Assembly: GCF_001442755.1 (NCBI RefSeq)
Contig: NZ_CP006368.1
Span: forward strand, 310,001-374,000
Origin: Aureimonas sp. AU20
Lineage (GTDB): Bacteria; Pseudomonadota; Alphaproteobacteria; Rhizobiales; Rhizobiaceae
Length of the DNA stretch: 64,000 nucleotides
Reading direction: 5' to 3'
Shown here: one piece after another, positions 44,134 to 52,952 of the stretch
Layout: every line of letters begins with the position of its first letter
Position numbering within the stretch: the first letter of the stretch is position 1
Made by a program: the position numbers and the translations under genes
Notes under the pieces: model-generated
What the model saw: the letters and a program-made list of their open reading frames with translations, nothing else
Database searches by the model: none
What the model was told of the DNA's origin: nothing

Positions 44134-45135
44134 ATGCGCAACGTCCATCATCCCACGGTCGCGGAGCTGCGCGCCTTCGTCGCCTGCATGGAAAAGGGAT
44201 CGGTGACGGCGGCGGCCGACAGCCTGTCGCTGACCCAGAGCACGGTCAGCCGATCGCTCGCCCTGCTGGAGGAGAAGCTCGGCGTGCCGCTGTTCCACCG
44301 TGTGCGAAAGCGCCTCGTGCCCTCCGATGCTGGTCGTCTCTTCGCGGTGGACGCGGCCGGCATCCTGGCCCGGCTGGAAGAGGCGACCGTCAAGACCATG
44401 GCCTTCGGCGGGCGGCGGGACATCCTCAATCTCGCCGTGCTACCGACCTTCGCCTCGCGCTGGCTGACGCCGCGCTTGCAAGGCTTTTCGACTTCCGCGC
44501 CGGAGATCAGCCTCAACCTCGCCGCGCGCCTGCTTCCCGTCGATCACGAGCGGTACGGGTTCGACGCCTCGATCCTGCGCACGGCGCAAGGGCCGGCTGG
44601 GTTCGGCGCTCTGATGCTCGAAACGGATCGGCTGGTGCCCGTAGCCAGTCCGCGTCTGATGGAGGGCGGGGCGGTGCGGGACGCCGGTGCGCTTCTGGCG
44701 CTGCCCCTGCTGCAGCAGGCGACGCGGCCGACGCTTTGGCTGGAATGGTTTCGCGAGGCGGGGCTCGACGTTCGCAACATCCTGCGCGGCCATCGCTTCG
44801 ACCAGTTCGCCACCGTGGTGGAAGGCGCCGTGGCCGGGCTCGGCGTGGCGCTGGTGCCCGACTTCGCCGTCCGCCGCGAGCTGGAGGCCGGGCTTCTCGT
44901 GCCCGCCTCGCCCCGCACGCTCAGCCTCGCGCCGCCTTATACGTTGGTCTATCCCCAGCGCAGCGTGGAGCGCTCCGCCTTCCGCACGTTCCTGCGATGG
45001 CTGACGGAGCTCGCGGCGGAGGCGCCGTCTCAATTGGCCGGTACGGCCCCGGACGGCACGGGCGCGCGCGAGCCGTCCGCCGGCGTCGTGCCCCCGGGGC
45101 CGACCGTGACGGACGGACCGCCGCTGCCGGAATAG
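44134..45135 (+). CDS. gcdR: LysR-family regulator (GcdR-like)
   Basis: 333 residues. The N-terminal HTH (about 8-65: VAELRAFVACMEKGSVTAAA, LTQSTVSRSLALLEEKLGVP, LFHRVRKRLVPSDAG) precedes a periplasmic-binding-like effector domain (about 95-290). The C-terminal 30 or so residues are Pro/Gly-rich, unlike the family, and are encoded opposite the small membrane protein gene at 45030. It is divergent from gcdH (103-bp gap) and probably activates it in response to glutarate. Confidence 0.85.
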   Translation: MRNVHHPTVAELRAFVACMEKGSVTAAADSLSLTQSTVSRSLALLEEKLGVPLFHRVRKRLVPSDAGRLFAVDAAGILARLEEATVKTMAFGGRRDILNLAVLPTFASRWLTPRLQGFSTSAPEISLNLAARLLPVDHERYGFDASILRTAQGPAGFGALMLETDRLVPVASPRLMEGGAVRDAGALLALPLLQQATRPTLWLEWFREAGLDVRNILRGHRFDQFATVVEGAVAGLGVALVPDFAVRRELEAGLLVPASPRTLSLAPPYTLVYPQRSVERSAFRTFLRWLTELAAEAPSQLAGTAPDGTGAREPSAGVVPPGPTVTDGPPLPE

Positions 45136-45230
45136 AAGGCGACCGCCAGCACGACGAGGACGATCGCGGCGGTCACGACCATCCAGGTCGAGCCTCGGCG
45201 ACGGTTGAGAGGTTTGGGCGATTTGGGCAT
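45030..45230 (-). CDS. Small single-pass membrane protein
   Basis: 66 residues: a basic N-terminus (MPKSPKPLNRRRGSTW), one helix (MVVTAAIVLVVLAVAFYSG) and a Gly/Pro/Thr-rich tail. The ATG is preceded by GAAGGAGCGCCC, a strong ribosome-binding site, which favours a real gene. Its 3' half lies antisense to the last 106 bases of the LysR gene. I do not recognise a family or function. Confidence 0.65.
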   Translation of the reverse strand: MPKSPKPLNRRRGSTWMVVTAAIVLVVLAVAFYSGSGGPSVTVGPGGTTPADGSRAPVPSGAVPAN

Positions 45231-45443
45231 GGGCGCTCCTTCGGTGACATAGCTAGGGCGCGCGGCGCGAACAGGTGCCGGTCATCGTTCATACTTTCGT
45301 AACCGGCCATTCCGTCCGCGCGGGTCTCCCATTCCGGCTTTACGCTACTGCGGGAGAAGCGAAGCGCCTATGTTCGGCTTGTCAGCAAACACCAAGCAGG
45401 AACCGGCCACCATGGACGAGAGGCCGGACACTTAGGAAAACCC

Positions 45444-45587
45444 ATGAACCTCGCTCGCTCCTTCAGCACCTGGCGCCAGTATCGCAACACCACCAACGAG
45501 CTAAACCGTCTTTCGCAGCGCGAACTCGCCGATCTCGGCATTGCGCGCGCGGACATCCCGGCCATCGCCCGTCAGGCGACGCGCTAA
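45444..45587 (+). CDS. DUF1127-family small protein
   Basis: 47 residues, too short for many gene callers. It reads MNLARSFSTWRQYRNTTNEL and NRLSQRELADLGIARADI, then PAIARQATR, the Arg-rich DUF1127/YjiS pattern (W-x(2)-Y/R...L..L..REL.DLGI.R.DI). TAGGAAA precedes the start. DUF1127 proteins bind RNA and affect sRNA maturation and turnover (CcaF1 in Rhodobacter sphaeroides), and act in phosphate or stress physiology in Agrobacterium. Three hairpins with a common loop follow directly, as at the ccaF1-ccsR1-4 locus. Confidence 0.88.
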   Translation: MNLARSFSTWRQYRNTTNELNRLSQRELADLGIARADIPAIARQATR

Positions 45588-45602
45588 CAGTTTCACGCTT
45601 TC

Positions 45603-45710
45603 GCCTCGGCCGGTCCTCCCCCGGTCGCGGCGCTCGAGCCGAACGGGTCCTCCCCCCTTTCGGCTTACCCCTGACGCCCTTGCCGGTCCTCCCCCGGCGA
45701 GGGCGTTTTC
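45603..45710 (+). ncRNA. Array of three CcsR/cuckoo-like sRNA hairpins with TCCTCCC loops
   Basis: Three consecutive stem-loops start 16 bases after the DUF1127 stop, each with the identical seven-base loop TCCTCCC. Stem 1 is 45603-45631 (core CGGCCGG/CCGGTCG). Stem 2 is 45637-45665 (AGCCGAACGGG/CCCTTTCGGCT, one mismatch). Stem 3 is 45674-45706 (13 bp, one G-U). The loops expose an anti-Shine-Dalgarno-like CCUCC. In R. sphaeroides, CcsR1-4 (CCUCCUCCC-motif sRNAs) are processed from the mRNA of a DUF1127 gene. Homology is inferred from layout and motif, not from a covariance search. Confidence 0.68.
45674..45710 (+). terminator. Rho-independent terminator formed by the third hairpin
   Basis: ACGCCCTTGCCGG pairs with CCGGCGAGGGCGT around TCCTCCC and runs into TTTT. 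It ends the DUF1127-sRNA transcript. Confidence 0.75.
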
Positions 45711-45985
45711 ATTTGTGCAGTCTTCCAATGGCTGTGACGGGCTCTCGCTGCTTTCCAGCAAAGCGTCCCGGTTCACGGCAGCCCTTCCCTGCCGCATCGT
45801 CGTCAGTCAGGAGCATGGGACTCTCGCAAGGGCCCGGCGGATCAGCGGCGCATCACGCCAGCGTGAATGAGGTTCGGCCCCCTCTTGCCCGTTCGTGAGC
45901 ATTTGAAACGAAGGGTTCGCTGATTGTCTCCAATCTGTGGCGCCGCCGTCACGGACAGGACTTCGGCAAGGCGCTAGGTTTGCCT

Positions 45986-46459
45986 ATGGTCCTGCATTTT
46001 CTCCGCTTTCCCGTCGTTGCACCGATCGTCGCCGCGTCGCTTCTTGGTGCCTGCACCAGCATGAGCGGCCCGCAGGATCTCTTGGGAAGCGTGTCTCCGG
46101 CGCCGGCGCAGCAGCAGGTCACGAGTGGCACGTTGCCACCGCCCCCTGGCCTGTCGGCCCATCCCCAAAGCGCGCCTTTGACCCCCGGCCGGATCGCCTC
46201 GTCCGCGCAACCCGCTCCCGTGGTCGATCTGGAGGAGCGCGTGCCGGAAACGCCGACCATGCGGGTCGAAGCGCTGGGCGATCTGCCGCGCCGAGCGGAC
46301 GGCGTCATGATCCTTCCCCCCGCGCCGCGTCTCGACGTGATCGATATCGGGGCCGTGCGGGACGGTCTGGCCGGGACGCCGCCGCGCTCGGCCCGCTCCG
46401 CGCCGGTAACCTCCCCCTCCGCGTCACCCGCCGCGCAAGGCCAGGGCGGTCTGCTCTAG
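45986..46459 (+). CDS. Putative Pro-rich lipoprotein
   Basis: 157 residues. A signal peptide ends in the lipobox LLGAC (MVLHFLRFPVVAPIVAASLL, then GAC), so the mature protein should start with a lipidated Cys. The rest is low complexity, rich in Pro, Ala and Ser, with no recognised domain. An AGG lies about eight bases before the ATG; a TTG two codons upstream is possible. It converges on selO with a 39-bp gap. No function can be assigned. The 275 bp upstream, back to the sRNA terminator, holds nothing I recognise. Confidence 0.62.
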   Translation: MVLHFLRFPVVAPIVAASLLGACTSMSGPQDLLGSVSPAPAQQQVTSGTLPPPPGLSAHPQSAPLTPGRIASSAQPAPVVDLEERVPETPTMRVEALGDLPRRADGVMILPPAPRLDVIDIGAVRDGLAGTPPRSARSAPVTSPSASPAAQGQGGLL

Positions 46460-46498
46460 GAACCCGCGCGGTCTTCGGCTCGGCCCCACACTCAGCCG

Positions 46499-47974
46499 CT
46501 AGGTTCCGCAGAAGGTTCGGTAGGCCCTCTCTCTGGCCGGCGGCAAGGCGGCGTAGGCGGCGAGGTCCGGTTTGTCGAGATAGGGCTCGGCCAGAGCCTC
46601 GTTCAGATGCTCGAACGGACCGGTGTCGCCGCCCATCGCCGCGGCGAGCGCGTTCTCGACGAGGTGATTGCGGGGGATCACGGCGGGGTTTGCCGCGTCC
46701 ATCGCGGCTTGGCGCTCGCCCGGCCCCATCGGCTCCTTTGCAAGTCGCGCGCGCCAGCGCATGGCCCAGCCGTCATAGGCGGCGGGGTCAGTGAAAAGGG
46801 CGCGCAGCCCCGCATCGGCCTGCTCTGCCTCGGCAGCTTTGCCCAGCCCTCGGAATGTCAGGGTGAAGTCGGCGCCCTGCTCGGCCATGGCCTTCAGAAG
46901 GTCTTGGATCAGCGCGGCGTCCTCCTCCTGCCGTTCGCTCAACCCGATCTTGCGCCGGAAACCGTCGAAATAGGCGGTGTTGAACGCCTCGGCGAAACCG
47001 GACAGCGCGTCCTTTGCGATCTCGACCGCTTCCCCTTCCTCGGGCGCGAGCTGCGGCAGCAGGCATTCGGCGAGGCGCGCGAGGTTCCAGTTCGCGATCG
47101 CCGGCTGGTTGCCATAGGCGTAGCGCCCGTTCCGGTCGATCGAGGAGAAGACGGTCGCGGGATCGTAGGCGTCGAGAAAGGCGCATGGGCCGTAGTCGAT
47201 CGTCTCGCCGGCGATCGACATGTTGTCGGTGTTCATGACGCCGTGGACGAAGCCGACCTGCATCCAGCGCGCCACCAGCGCCGCCTGCCGCGCGCAGACG
47301 CCTTCCAAGAGGGCGCGGACGGGATGGGGTGCGGCGGCGGCCTCGGGATAGTGCCGCTCGATCACATGCTGGGCCAGTTGGGCGAGCGCCGCGTCGTCGC
47401 CACGCGCGGCGAAGAACTGGAACGTGCCGATGCGAATGTGGCTCGAGGCGACGCGGGTCAGCACCGCGCCCGGCAGGGCGGTCTCGCGGTACACATCCTC
47501 GCCCGTCGCGACCGCCGCCAGCGCCCGTGTCGTCGGAATGCCGAGCGCGGCCATGGCTTCGCTGACGATGTACTCGCGCAGGACCGGGCCGAGGCCCGCC
47601 CGCCCATCGCCGCCGCGCGAGAAGGGTGTCGGCCCGGAGCCCTTCAGCTGGATGTCGCGGCGGCGCCCTTGCCGGTCCACCACCTCGCCGAGAAGGATCG
47701 CCCGCCCGTCTCCCAGCTGCGGCACGAAATTGCCGAACTGATGCCCGGCATAGGCGGCGGCCAGAGGCTCGGCCCCCTCCGGGACCTTGTTGCCGGACAG
47801 GATCTCGGCGCCCTCGGTGCTATCCAGCGCGTCCGCGTCGAGCCCGAGCTCGGAGGCCAGCGGGCGGTTCAGCTTGACGAGGCGCGGCGCTGCGACGCGC
47901 GTCGGCAGAACGCGCCGATGAAAGGTGTCTCCAAGGCTGACATAGCTGTTGCTGAAGGGAAAATGGGTCGTCAT
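46499..47974 (-). CDS. selO: Protein adenylyltransferase SelO (pseudokinase AMPylase)
   Basis: 491 residues, family length. It opens [20 protein letters not shown] and has [20 protein letters not shown], the P-loop-like [40 protein letters not shown] helix (here [20 protein letters not shown]), and the metal-binding [20 protein letters not shown] with the conserved Asp/Asn. SelO transfers AMP to Ser/Thr/Tyr of proteins during redox stress. Many bacterial members end in a Cys-containing tail; this one ends TFCGT. The ATG of MTTHFPFS follows GGCGGAGCGC; an upstream in-frame extension has no homology. Confidence 0.93.
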   Translation of the reverse strand: MTTHFPFSNSYVSLGDTFHRRVLPTRVAAPRLVKLNRPLASELGLDADALDSTEGAEILSGNKVPEGAEPLAAAYAGHQFGNFVPQLGDGRAILLGEVVDRQGRRRDIQLKGSGPTPFSRGGDGRAGLGPVLREYIVSEAMAALGIPTTRALAAVATGEDVYRETALPGAVLTRVASSHIRIGTFQFFAARGDDAALAQLAQHVIERHYPEAAAAPHPVRALLEGVCARQAALVARWMQVGFVHGVMNTDNMSIAGETIDYGPCAFLDAYDPATVFSSIDRNGRYAYGNQPAIANWNLARLAECLLPQLAPEEGEAVEIAKDALSGFAEAFNTAYFDGFRRKIGLSERQEEDAALIQDLLKAMAEQGADFTLTFRGLGKAAEAEQADAGLRALFTDPAAYDGWAMRWRARLAKEPMGPGERQAAMDAANPAVIPRNHLVENALAAAMGGDTGPFEHLNEALAEPYLDKPDLAAYAALPPARERAYRTFCGT

Positions 47975-48325
47975 GCGCTCCGCCTTGCTTGCCTGCACCG
48001 TTGAGGACCGCCGGCTATCCGTCGTCGGGCATCTAGCGCACCGAACGGAAATCTCGCGGGGGCTGGCCCAGCGGATCATCGCACCGGACAATTCGACGCG
48101 AAGGCCCAGCCGTGCGGCCTCGTATCGATCACGCTTGGTTTCTCTCCAGCACAATCCCTTCGACTATCCCTTCACCCGCAGGTCATGTCCCGGGCCTGAC
48201 GGAGAGACGAGAGCCCGCCGACGAATTTTCTCCCAGCGACGCGCAAAAGAAAATAATCTATCTCACCTATGGATAGATAGAATTTATGCTCCGGCCCGTA
48301 TCGTCACGATCGGACAGCGAAGCGC
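47975..48325. other. Divergent intergenic region of selO and the organosulfur operon
   Basis: 351 bp. The right part turns AT-rich near 48250-48295 and contains an inverted repeat, ATCTATC (48256-48262) and GATAGAT (48272-48278), about 50 bp before the FMN reductase start. That fits a regulator site at the promoter of the sulfur operon. Nothing else recognisable. Confidence 0.5.
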
Positions 48326-48904
48326 ATGGCTCCCCTTCGAATTCTCGGCCTTTCCGGCAATGTCACGCAGCCCTCTCGCACCGCCGCTCTGGTGGCCAGC
48401 GTCGTCGAGCGGCTTGCCGAGCTGACCGGGGGAGAGGGCGATCTCGTCCAGCTGGCCGACGCTGCCCCGCATGTGCTCTCGGCGCTGACCCGCGCGACCG
48501 TGGGCGAAAAGGGCGAGGCGATCCTGCGCCGGGTGGAGACCGCCGATCTGCTCGTGGTCGGCTCGCCTGTCTACCGCGCGTCCTACACCGGCGCGCTGAA
48601 ACATTTGTTCGATCTCGTGGATTTCAACGCGCTGGCCGGCAAGCCGGCGATCCTCGCCGCCACGGGCGGCAGTCCGTTGCACGGGCTCGTCACCGACCAC
48701 CAGCTTCGGCCGCTCCTGTCCTTCTTCCGCGCGCTCACCCTGCCGACCACGCTTTATGCCGTGGAGGCCGATTTCACCGATTACCGGCTGGACAGCCCGG
48801 CCATCGCCGCGCGGATCGAGCGCGCGGCGCAGGAGGCCGCCGCGCTTCTGGCCGGCGCGCCGGCCCGCGCAGCGCAGCCGATCGCCGTCGCTCTTCACCG
48901 CTGA
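48326..48904 (+). CDS. NADPH-dependent FMN reductase (MsuE/SsuE-like)
   Basis: 192 residues with the flavodoxin-like fold: LRILGLSGNVTQPSRTAALV at the phosphate-binding loop, TADLLVVGSPVYRASYTGAL, and AILAATGGSPLHGLVTDHQL. MsuE/SsuE-type reductases supply reduced FMN to two-component monooxygenases that desulfonate alkanesulfonates. It is the first gene of the operon, 22 bp before the SfnG-like monooxygenase, its obvious partner. Confidence 0.87.
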   Translation: MAPLRILGLSGNVTQPSRTAALVASVVERLAELTGGEGDLVQLADAAPHVLSALTRATVGEKGEAILRRVETADLLVVGSPVYRASYTGALKHLFDLVDFNALAGKPAILAATGGSPLHGLVTDHQLRPLLSFFRALTLPTTLYAVEADFTDYRLDSPAIAARIERAAQEAAALLAGAPARAAQPIAVALHR

Positions 48905-48926
48905 CCCATCCTTCAGGAGGAAACCC

Positions 48927-50033
48927 ATGTCCGCACCGACCGAGAACCACGCGCTGAAATTCGCCTATTGGGTGCCGAACGTCTCCGGCGGCCTGGTGAT
49001 CTCGAACATCGAGCAGCGCACCAGCCATCATCCCCAATACAATCGCGAGCTGGCGCAGATCGCCGAACGCGCGGGCTTCGACTATGCGCTGAGCCAGATC
49101 CGCTTCACCGCCGGCTACGGCGCGGACGAGCAGCACGAGAGCGTGTCCTTCAGCCAGGATCTTCTGGCCGCGACCACCAGCCTCAAGGTCATCGCCGCTA
49201 TCCTCCCGGGACCATGGAACCCGGCCTTGGCGGCCAAGCAGCTTGCGACCATCAGCGTGCTCAGCGGCGGGCGTATCGCGGTCAATATCGTGTCGGGTTG
49301 GTTCCGGGGCGAGTTCCACGCCATCGGAGAGCACTGGCTCGACCATGACGAGCGCTATCGCCGCTCGGAGGAGTTCATCCGCTCGCTGCGCGGCATCTGG
49401 AGCGAGGATTCCTTCACCTTCCGGGGCGACTTCTACCGCTTCAACGATTATTCGCTGAAGCCCAAGCCGGTCGATCCGCAACCCGAAATCTTCCAGGGCG
49501 GGTCGTCCCGCGCCGCGCGCGACATGGCCGCCCGCGTCTCGGACTGGTACTTCACCAACGGAAACACGCCCGAGGGCCTCGCGGCCCAAGTCGAGGACAT
49601 CCGCGCCAAGGCGGCCGAGCACGGGCGCTCGGTCAAGGTCGGCATCAACGCCTTCGCTATCGTGCGCGACACGGAGGAGGAAGCCTTCGCCGTGCGCGAC
49701 GAGATCGTCGCCAAGGCCAACCCGGACGCGGTCAAGGCCTTCGGCCACGAGGTGAAGAATGCCGGCAAGGCCTCGCCGGAAGGCGAAGGCAACTGGGCCA
49801 AATCGAGCTTCGAGGACCTCGTTCAGTACAATGACGGCTTCCGCACCAACCTGATCGGCACGCCGCTTCAGGTCGCCGAGCGCATCGTGGCGCTGAAGCG
49901 GGCGGGCGCCGATCTCGTGCTGCTCGGCTTCCTTCATTTCCAGGAAGAGGTCGAAGCCTTCGGTCGCACCGTTCTACCGCTGGTTCGCGAACTGGAAGCA
50001 GAGGGCGACACGCAGCGGCTCGCGGCGGAATAG
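48927..50033 (+). CDS. sfnG: FMNH2-dependent dimethylsulfone monooxygenase (SfnG)
   Basis: 368 residues, bacterial luciferase-like fold. KFAYWVPNVSGGLVISNIEQ, RAGFDYALSQIRFTAGYGAD, LLAATTSLKVIAAILPGPWN, IAVNIVSGWFRGEFHAIGEH and EIFQGGSSRAARDMAARVSD match the SfnG/SsuD group; the opening YWVPNVSGGLV is typical of SfnG. It converts dimethylsulfone to methanesulfinate using FMNH2 from the upstream reductase. CAGGAGG lies seven bases before the ATG. The substrate could be another small sulfone or sulfonate. Confidence 0.9.
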   Translation: MSAPTENHALKFAYWVPNVSGGLVISNIEQRTSHHPQYNRELAQIAERAGFDYALSQIRFTAGYGADEQHESVSFSQDLLAATTSLKVIAAILPGPWNPALAAKQLATISVLSGGRIAVNIVSGWFRGEFHAIGEHWLDHDERYRRSEEFIRSLRGIWSEDSFTFRGDFYRFNDYSLKPKPVDPQPEIFQGGSSRAARDMAARVSDWYFTNGNTPEGLAAQVEDIRAKAAEHGRSVKVGINAFAIVRDTEEEAFAVRDEIVAKANPDAVKAFGHEVKNAGKASPEGEGNWAKSSFEDLVQYNDGFRTNLIGTPLQVAERIVALKRAGADLVLLGFLHFQEEVEAFGRTVLPLVRELEAEGDTQRLAAE

Positions 50034-50069
50034 CGCGCCCAAATCCCAACGCCATCAGGAGATGACGAG

Positions 50070-50942
50070 ATGACGGTCTTCCCCCTGGAAGCCCTGCCGA
50101 CCTCGCGCGCGCCGATCCGCCCGATCCGGTCAACACTGGCGCGAGCCGACAGCGCCATGTCGAGCGAGACCGCGCTGGCGCTGTCGGGCGTGTCGCTCTC
50201 CTTCGGCGGCGTCGCGGCGCTGAGTAATATCGACCTCACTGTCCGGCCGGGCGAGATCCGCGCCATCATCGGCCCCAACGGCGCCGGCAAGAGTTCGCTG
50301 GTCAATGTGCTGAGCGGCCTCTACCGGCCCGACCGGGGTCAAATCCGTATCGGCGATCGCAGCGTGTCCAGCGTGCGGGCCAGTCGCCTCGCGTCGCTCG
50401 GCATCGCCCGCACCTTCCAGAACCTCGCCCTGTTTCGCGGCCTGTCGGTTCGCGACAACGTGGCGGCGGGCCTCACCCATCGGCGCCGGGCGACCTGGTT
50501 CGGCCATGTCCTTGGCTCGCCCGGCGCGCGCCGGGAGCGGGCACGGGACAGCGCCGAGGTGGAGGAGGTGCTGGCCCAGCTTCACCTGTCGGCCCACGCC
50601 GATCGGCTGGCCGGCGGCCTGCCTTACGGGCTGCAGAAGCGGGTGGAACTCGCTCGCGCCCTGGTGGCGCGCCCGCGCGTCCTGCTGCTCGACGAGCCGA
50701 TGGCCGGGATGACGGCTGGGGAAAAGGTCGAAATGGCGGGCTTCGTGCGCGAGGCGCGCGATCGGCTGGGCACAACGGTGGTGCTGATCGAGCATGATAT
50801 CGGCATCGTCATGGGCCTGTCGGACCATGTCGCCGTGCTCGACTACGGACGCAAGATCGCCGACGGCACGCCGGCGGAGGTGTCCGCCGACCCTGCCGTG
50901 ATCGCCGCCTATCTCGGCACGGTCCCGGCGGAGGCGGCGTAA
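50070..50942 (+). CDS. Branched-chain-type ABC transporter ATP-binding protein (LivG-like)
   Basis: 290 residues: Walker A IIGPNGAGKSSLVNVLSGL, GIARTFQNLALFRGLSVRDN, a signature region GLPYGLQKRVELARALV, Walker B VLLLDEPMAGMTAGEK, and IEHDIGIVMGLSDHVAVLDY with the LivG-type H-loop. Loss of the canonical LSGG here (LPYG) is usual in LivG. The start with AGGAG upstream gives a 30-residue N-terminal extension; an internal ATG at 50157 would remove it but has no ribosome-binding site. It shares one base with the permease gene (TAATG). Confidence 0.9.
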   Translation: MTVFPLEALPTSRAPIRPIRSTLARADSAMSSETALALSGVSLSFGGVAALSNIDLTVRPGEIRAIIGPNGAGKSSLVNVLSGLYRPDRGQIRIGDRSVSSVRASRLASLGIARTFQNLALFRGLSVRDNVAAGLTHRRRATWFGHVLGSPGARRERARDSAEVEEVLAQLHLSAHADRLAGGLPYGLQKRVELARALVARPRVLLLDEPMAGMTAGEKVEMAGFVREARDRLGTTVVLIEHDIGIVMGLSDHVAVLDYGRKIADGTPAEVSADPAVIAAYLGTVPAEAA

Positions 50943-51841
50943 TGGCCGAGGGGTTCGACTGGCTCTTCTTCACCGAGGTTCTCGTCGGCGGGCTCCTCGC
51001 CGGCGTCATGTACTCGCTGGTCGCGATCGGCTTCGTCCTGATCTACAAGACCTCGGGCGTCCTCAACTTCGCGCAAGGCGCGATGCTGCTTTTCGCGGCG
51101 CTGACCTTTGTCAGCCTGGTCGAGCGCGGCCTTCCCTTCGTGCTGGCCCTCATTGCCACGCTTCTGGTCATGGCCGTGCTGGGCCTTGCCATCGAGCGGG
51201 CGGTGCTGCGGCCCCTCACCAACCGCCCGCCCATCACCCTGTTCATGGCGACGCTCGGCCTCGCCTATGTCATCGAGGGCGCGGCGCAGCTTCTCTGGGG
51301 CACGCAGGTCCATGCGCTGGATCTCGGCATCGAGGATCTGCCCTTCGATGTCGGCGGCGTCTTCGTCTCGCAGTTCGACCTGTTCGCCGCCGCCACCGCC
51401 GGCCTTCTGGTGGTTGGCCTCATCGCCTTCTTCCGCTGGACGCGCATCGGCCTCGGCTTTCGCGCCGTCGCGGACGATCAATACGCCGCCCTTGCGGTCG
51501 GCCTGCGCCTGCCGGTGATCTGGGCCAGCGTGTGGACGGCGGCAGGCGTCGTCGCCCTGGTCGCCGGTCTTCTCTGGGGCGCGCGGCTGGGCGTCCAGTT
51601 CTCGCTGTCGCTCGCGGTGCTCAAGGCCCTGCCCGTTCTGGTTCTCGGCGGCTTCGACTCGATCCTCGGCGCAATCGTCGGCGGCCTTCTGATCGGCGCG
51701 GGCGAAAAGCTGGCCGAGGTCTATCTCGGCGAAATGTTCGGCGGCGGCATCGAGAGCTGGTTCGCCTATGTCGTGGCGCTGGCCTGCCTGTTGGTTCGTC
51801 CGGGCGGCCTGTTCGGCAAGTCCGTGGTCGAGAGGGTCTGA
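50942..51841 (+). CDS. Branched-chain-type ABC permease (LivH-like)
   Basis: 299 residues, BPD_transp_2 family, with about eight helices. LivH-type landmarks are VLVGGLLAGVMYSLVAIGFV, YKTSGVLNFAQGAMLLFAAL, RPPITLFMATLGLAYVIEGA, GFRAVADDQYAALAVGLRLP and LVLGGFDSILGAIVGGLLIG. It forms the membrane channel with the LivM-like protein that follows four bases later. Confidence 0.9.
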   Translation: MAEGFDWLFFTEVLVGGLLAGVMYSLVAIGFVLIYKTSGVLNFAQGAMLLFAALTFVSLVERGLPFVLALIATLLVMAVLGLAIERAVLRPLTNRPPITLFMATLGLAYVIEGAAQLLWGTQVHALDLGIEDLPFDVGGVFVSQFDLFAAATAGLLVVGLIAFFRWTRIGLGFRAVADDQYAALAVGLRLPVIWASVWTAAGVVALVAGLLWGARLGVQFSLSLAVLKALPVLVLGGFDSILGAIVGGLLIGAGEKLAEVYLGEMFGGGIESWFAYVVALACLLVRPGGLFGKSVVERV

Positions 51842-51845
51842 AGCC

Positions 51846-52880
51846 ATGTCCACCCTACCGCTCGACCGGCCCGCGGTCCGACCCCGCCGGCCGGCCCCCA
51901 CGGCGATCCTCGCGCTTCTGGCCCTCGCCTACGGCATCGTGCCGCTCGTCGGCACGGACTATCTCTTCGACGCGCTGCTGACCCCCTTTCTAGCGCTCAG
52001 CCTCGCCGCGCTCGGGCTCAATCTCCTGACCGGTTATGCCGGCCAGCTTTCGCTCGGCTCGGCCGCCTTCATGGGGGTCGGCGCCTTTGCCGCCTTCAAT
52101 CTGGAGCTGCGCCTGCCCGGTCTTCCGCTTCTCGCCTCGATCGCGCTCGCGGGCGTCTGCGCGGCGGCCGTGGGTCTCGTCTTCGGTCTGCCGAGCCTCC
52201 GCCTTCGCGGCTTCTATCTCGCGGTCTCGACGCTCGCCGCGCAGTTCTTCGTCACCTGGGCGCTTACCAAGTTCGGCTGGTTCTCCAACGACAGCCCGTC
52301 CGGCGTGATCGACGCCCCGCCGCTGCGCATCGCCGGCTTCACGTTCGCCTCACCCGCCGAGCGCTATCTCTTCTCGCTCACGCTGGTCGCCGGCCTGACC
52401 TACCTCGCCCACCGGCTGGTGCGCTCGCCGATCGGCCGCGACTTCGTCGCGGTGCGCGACAACGAGACGGCGGCGCGCATTATCGGCGTGCCTGTGCTGC
52501 GCACCAAGCTTCTGGCCTTCGCCCTGTCCTCCTTCGTGATCGGCGTTGCCGGGGCGCTCTGGGCCTTCGCCTATCTCAGGACCGTCGAGCCGCACGGCTT
52601 CAATCTCGACCGGTCCTTCCAGATCCTGTTCATCGTCATCATCGGCGGGCTCGCGACGCTTCGTGGCGCTTTTCTCGGCGCGGCGCTGATCGTGGTCTTT
52701 CCGCTGCTTCTGTCCCGCGCCGGACAGGCGCTGTTCGGCTCCGTGTTCGACAGCGGCGCCATCGAGATGACGCAGCGCATGATCCTCGGCGCCCTCATCA
52801 TCCTGTTCCTGATCCTCGAACCCGACGGCCTCGCCGCCCTGTTCGACCGCCTGAAGCGCCGGCTCCTGCCCCAGCGTTGA
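51846..52880 (+). CDS. Branched-chain-type ABC permease (LivM-like)
   Basis: 344 residues with about nine helices. LivM features: ALGLNLLTGYAGQLSLGSAA, FMGVGAFAAFNLELR, LPSLRLRGFYLAVSTLAAQF, GRDFVAVRDNETAARIIGVP and SFQILFIVIIGGLATLRGAF. It ends in a short basic tail (LFDRLKRRLLPQR). It partners the LivH-like protein; the binding-protein gene follows after 72 bp. Confidence 0.9.
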   Translation: MSTLPLDRPAVRPRRPAPTAILALLALAYGIVPLVGTDYLFDALLTPFLALSLAALGLNLLTGYAGQLSLGSAAFMGVGAFAAFNLELRLPGLPLLASIALAGVCAAAVGLVFGLPSLRLRGFYLAVSTLAAQFFVTWALTKFGWFSNDSPSGVIDAPPLRIAGFTFASPAERYLFSLTLVAGLTYLAHRLVRSPIGRDFVAVRDNETAARIIGVPVLRTKLLAFALSSFVIGVAGALWAFAYLRTVEPHGFNLDRSFQILFIVIIGGLATLRGAFLGAALIVVFPLLLSRAGQALFGSVFDSGAIEMTQRMILGALIILFLILEPDGLAALFDRLKRRLLPQR

Positions 52881-52952
52881 ACGCGGCCGCCCTTTCCCAC
52901 CACACCGATGTCGAACCGCACGGCGCTTCGACAAACGCCCGGAGTTTGCCCG

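Noticed and set aside
45367..45376. RpoH-type promoter for the DUF1127-sRNA transcript
   Set aside because: CCTATGTTCG fits a heat-shock -10 box, but I find no CTTG-type -35 box at a proper distance.
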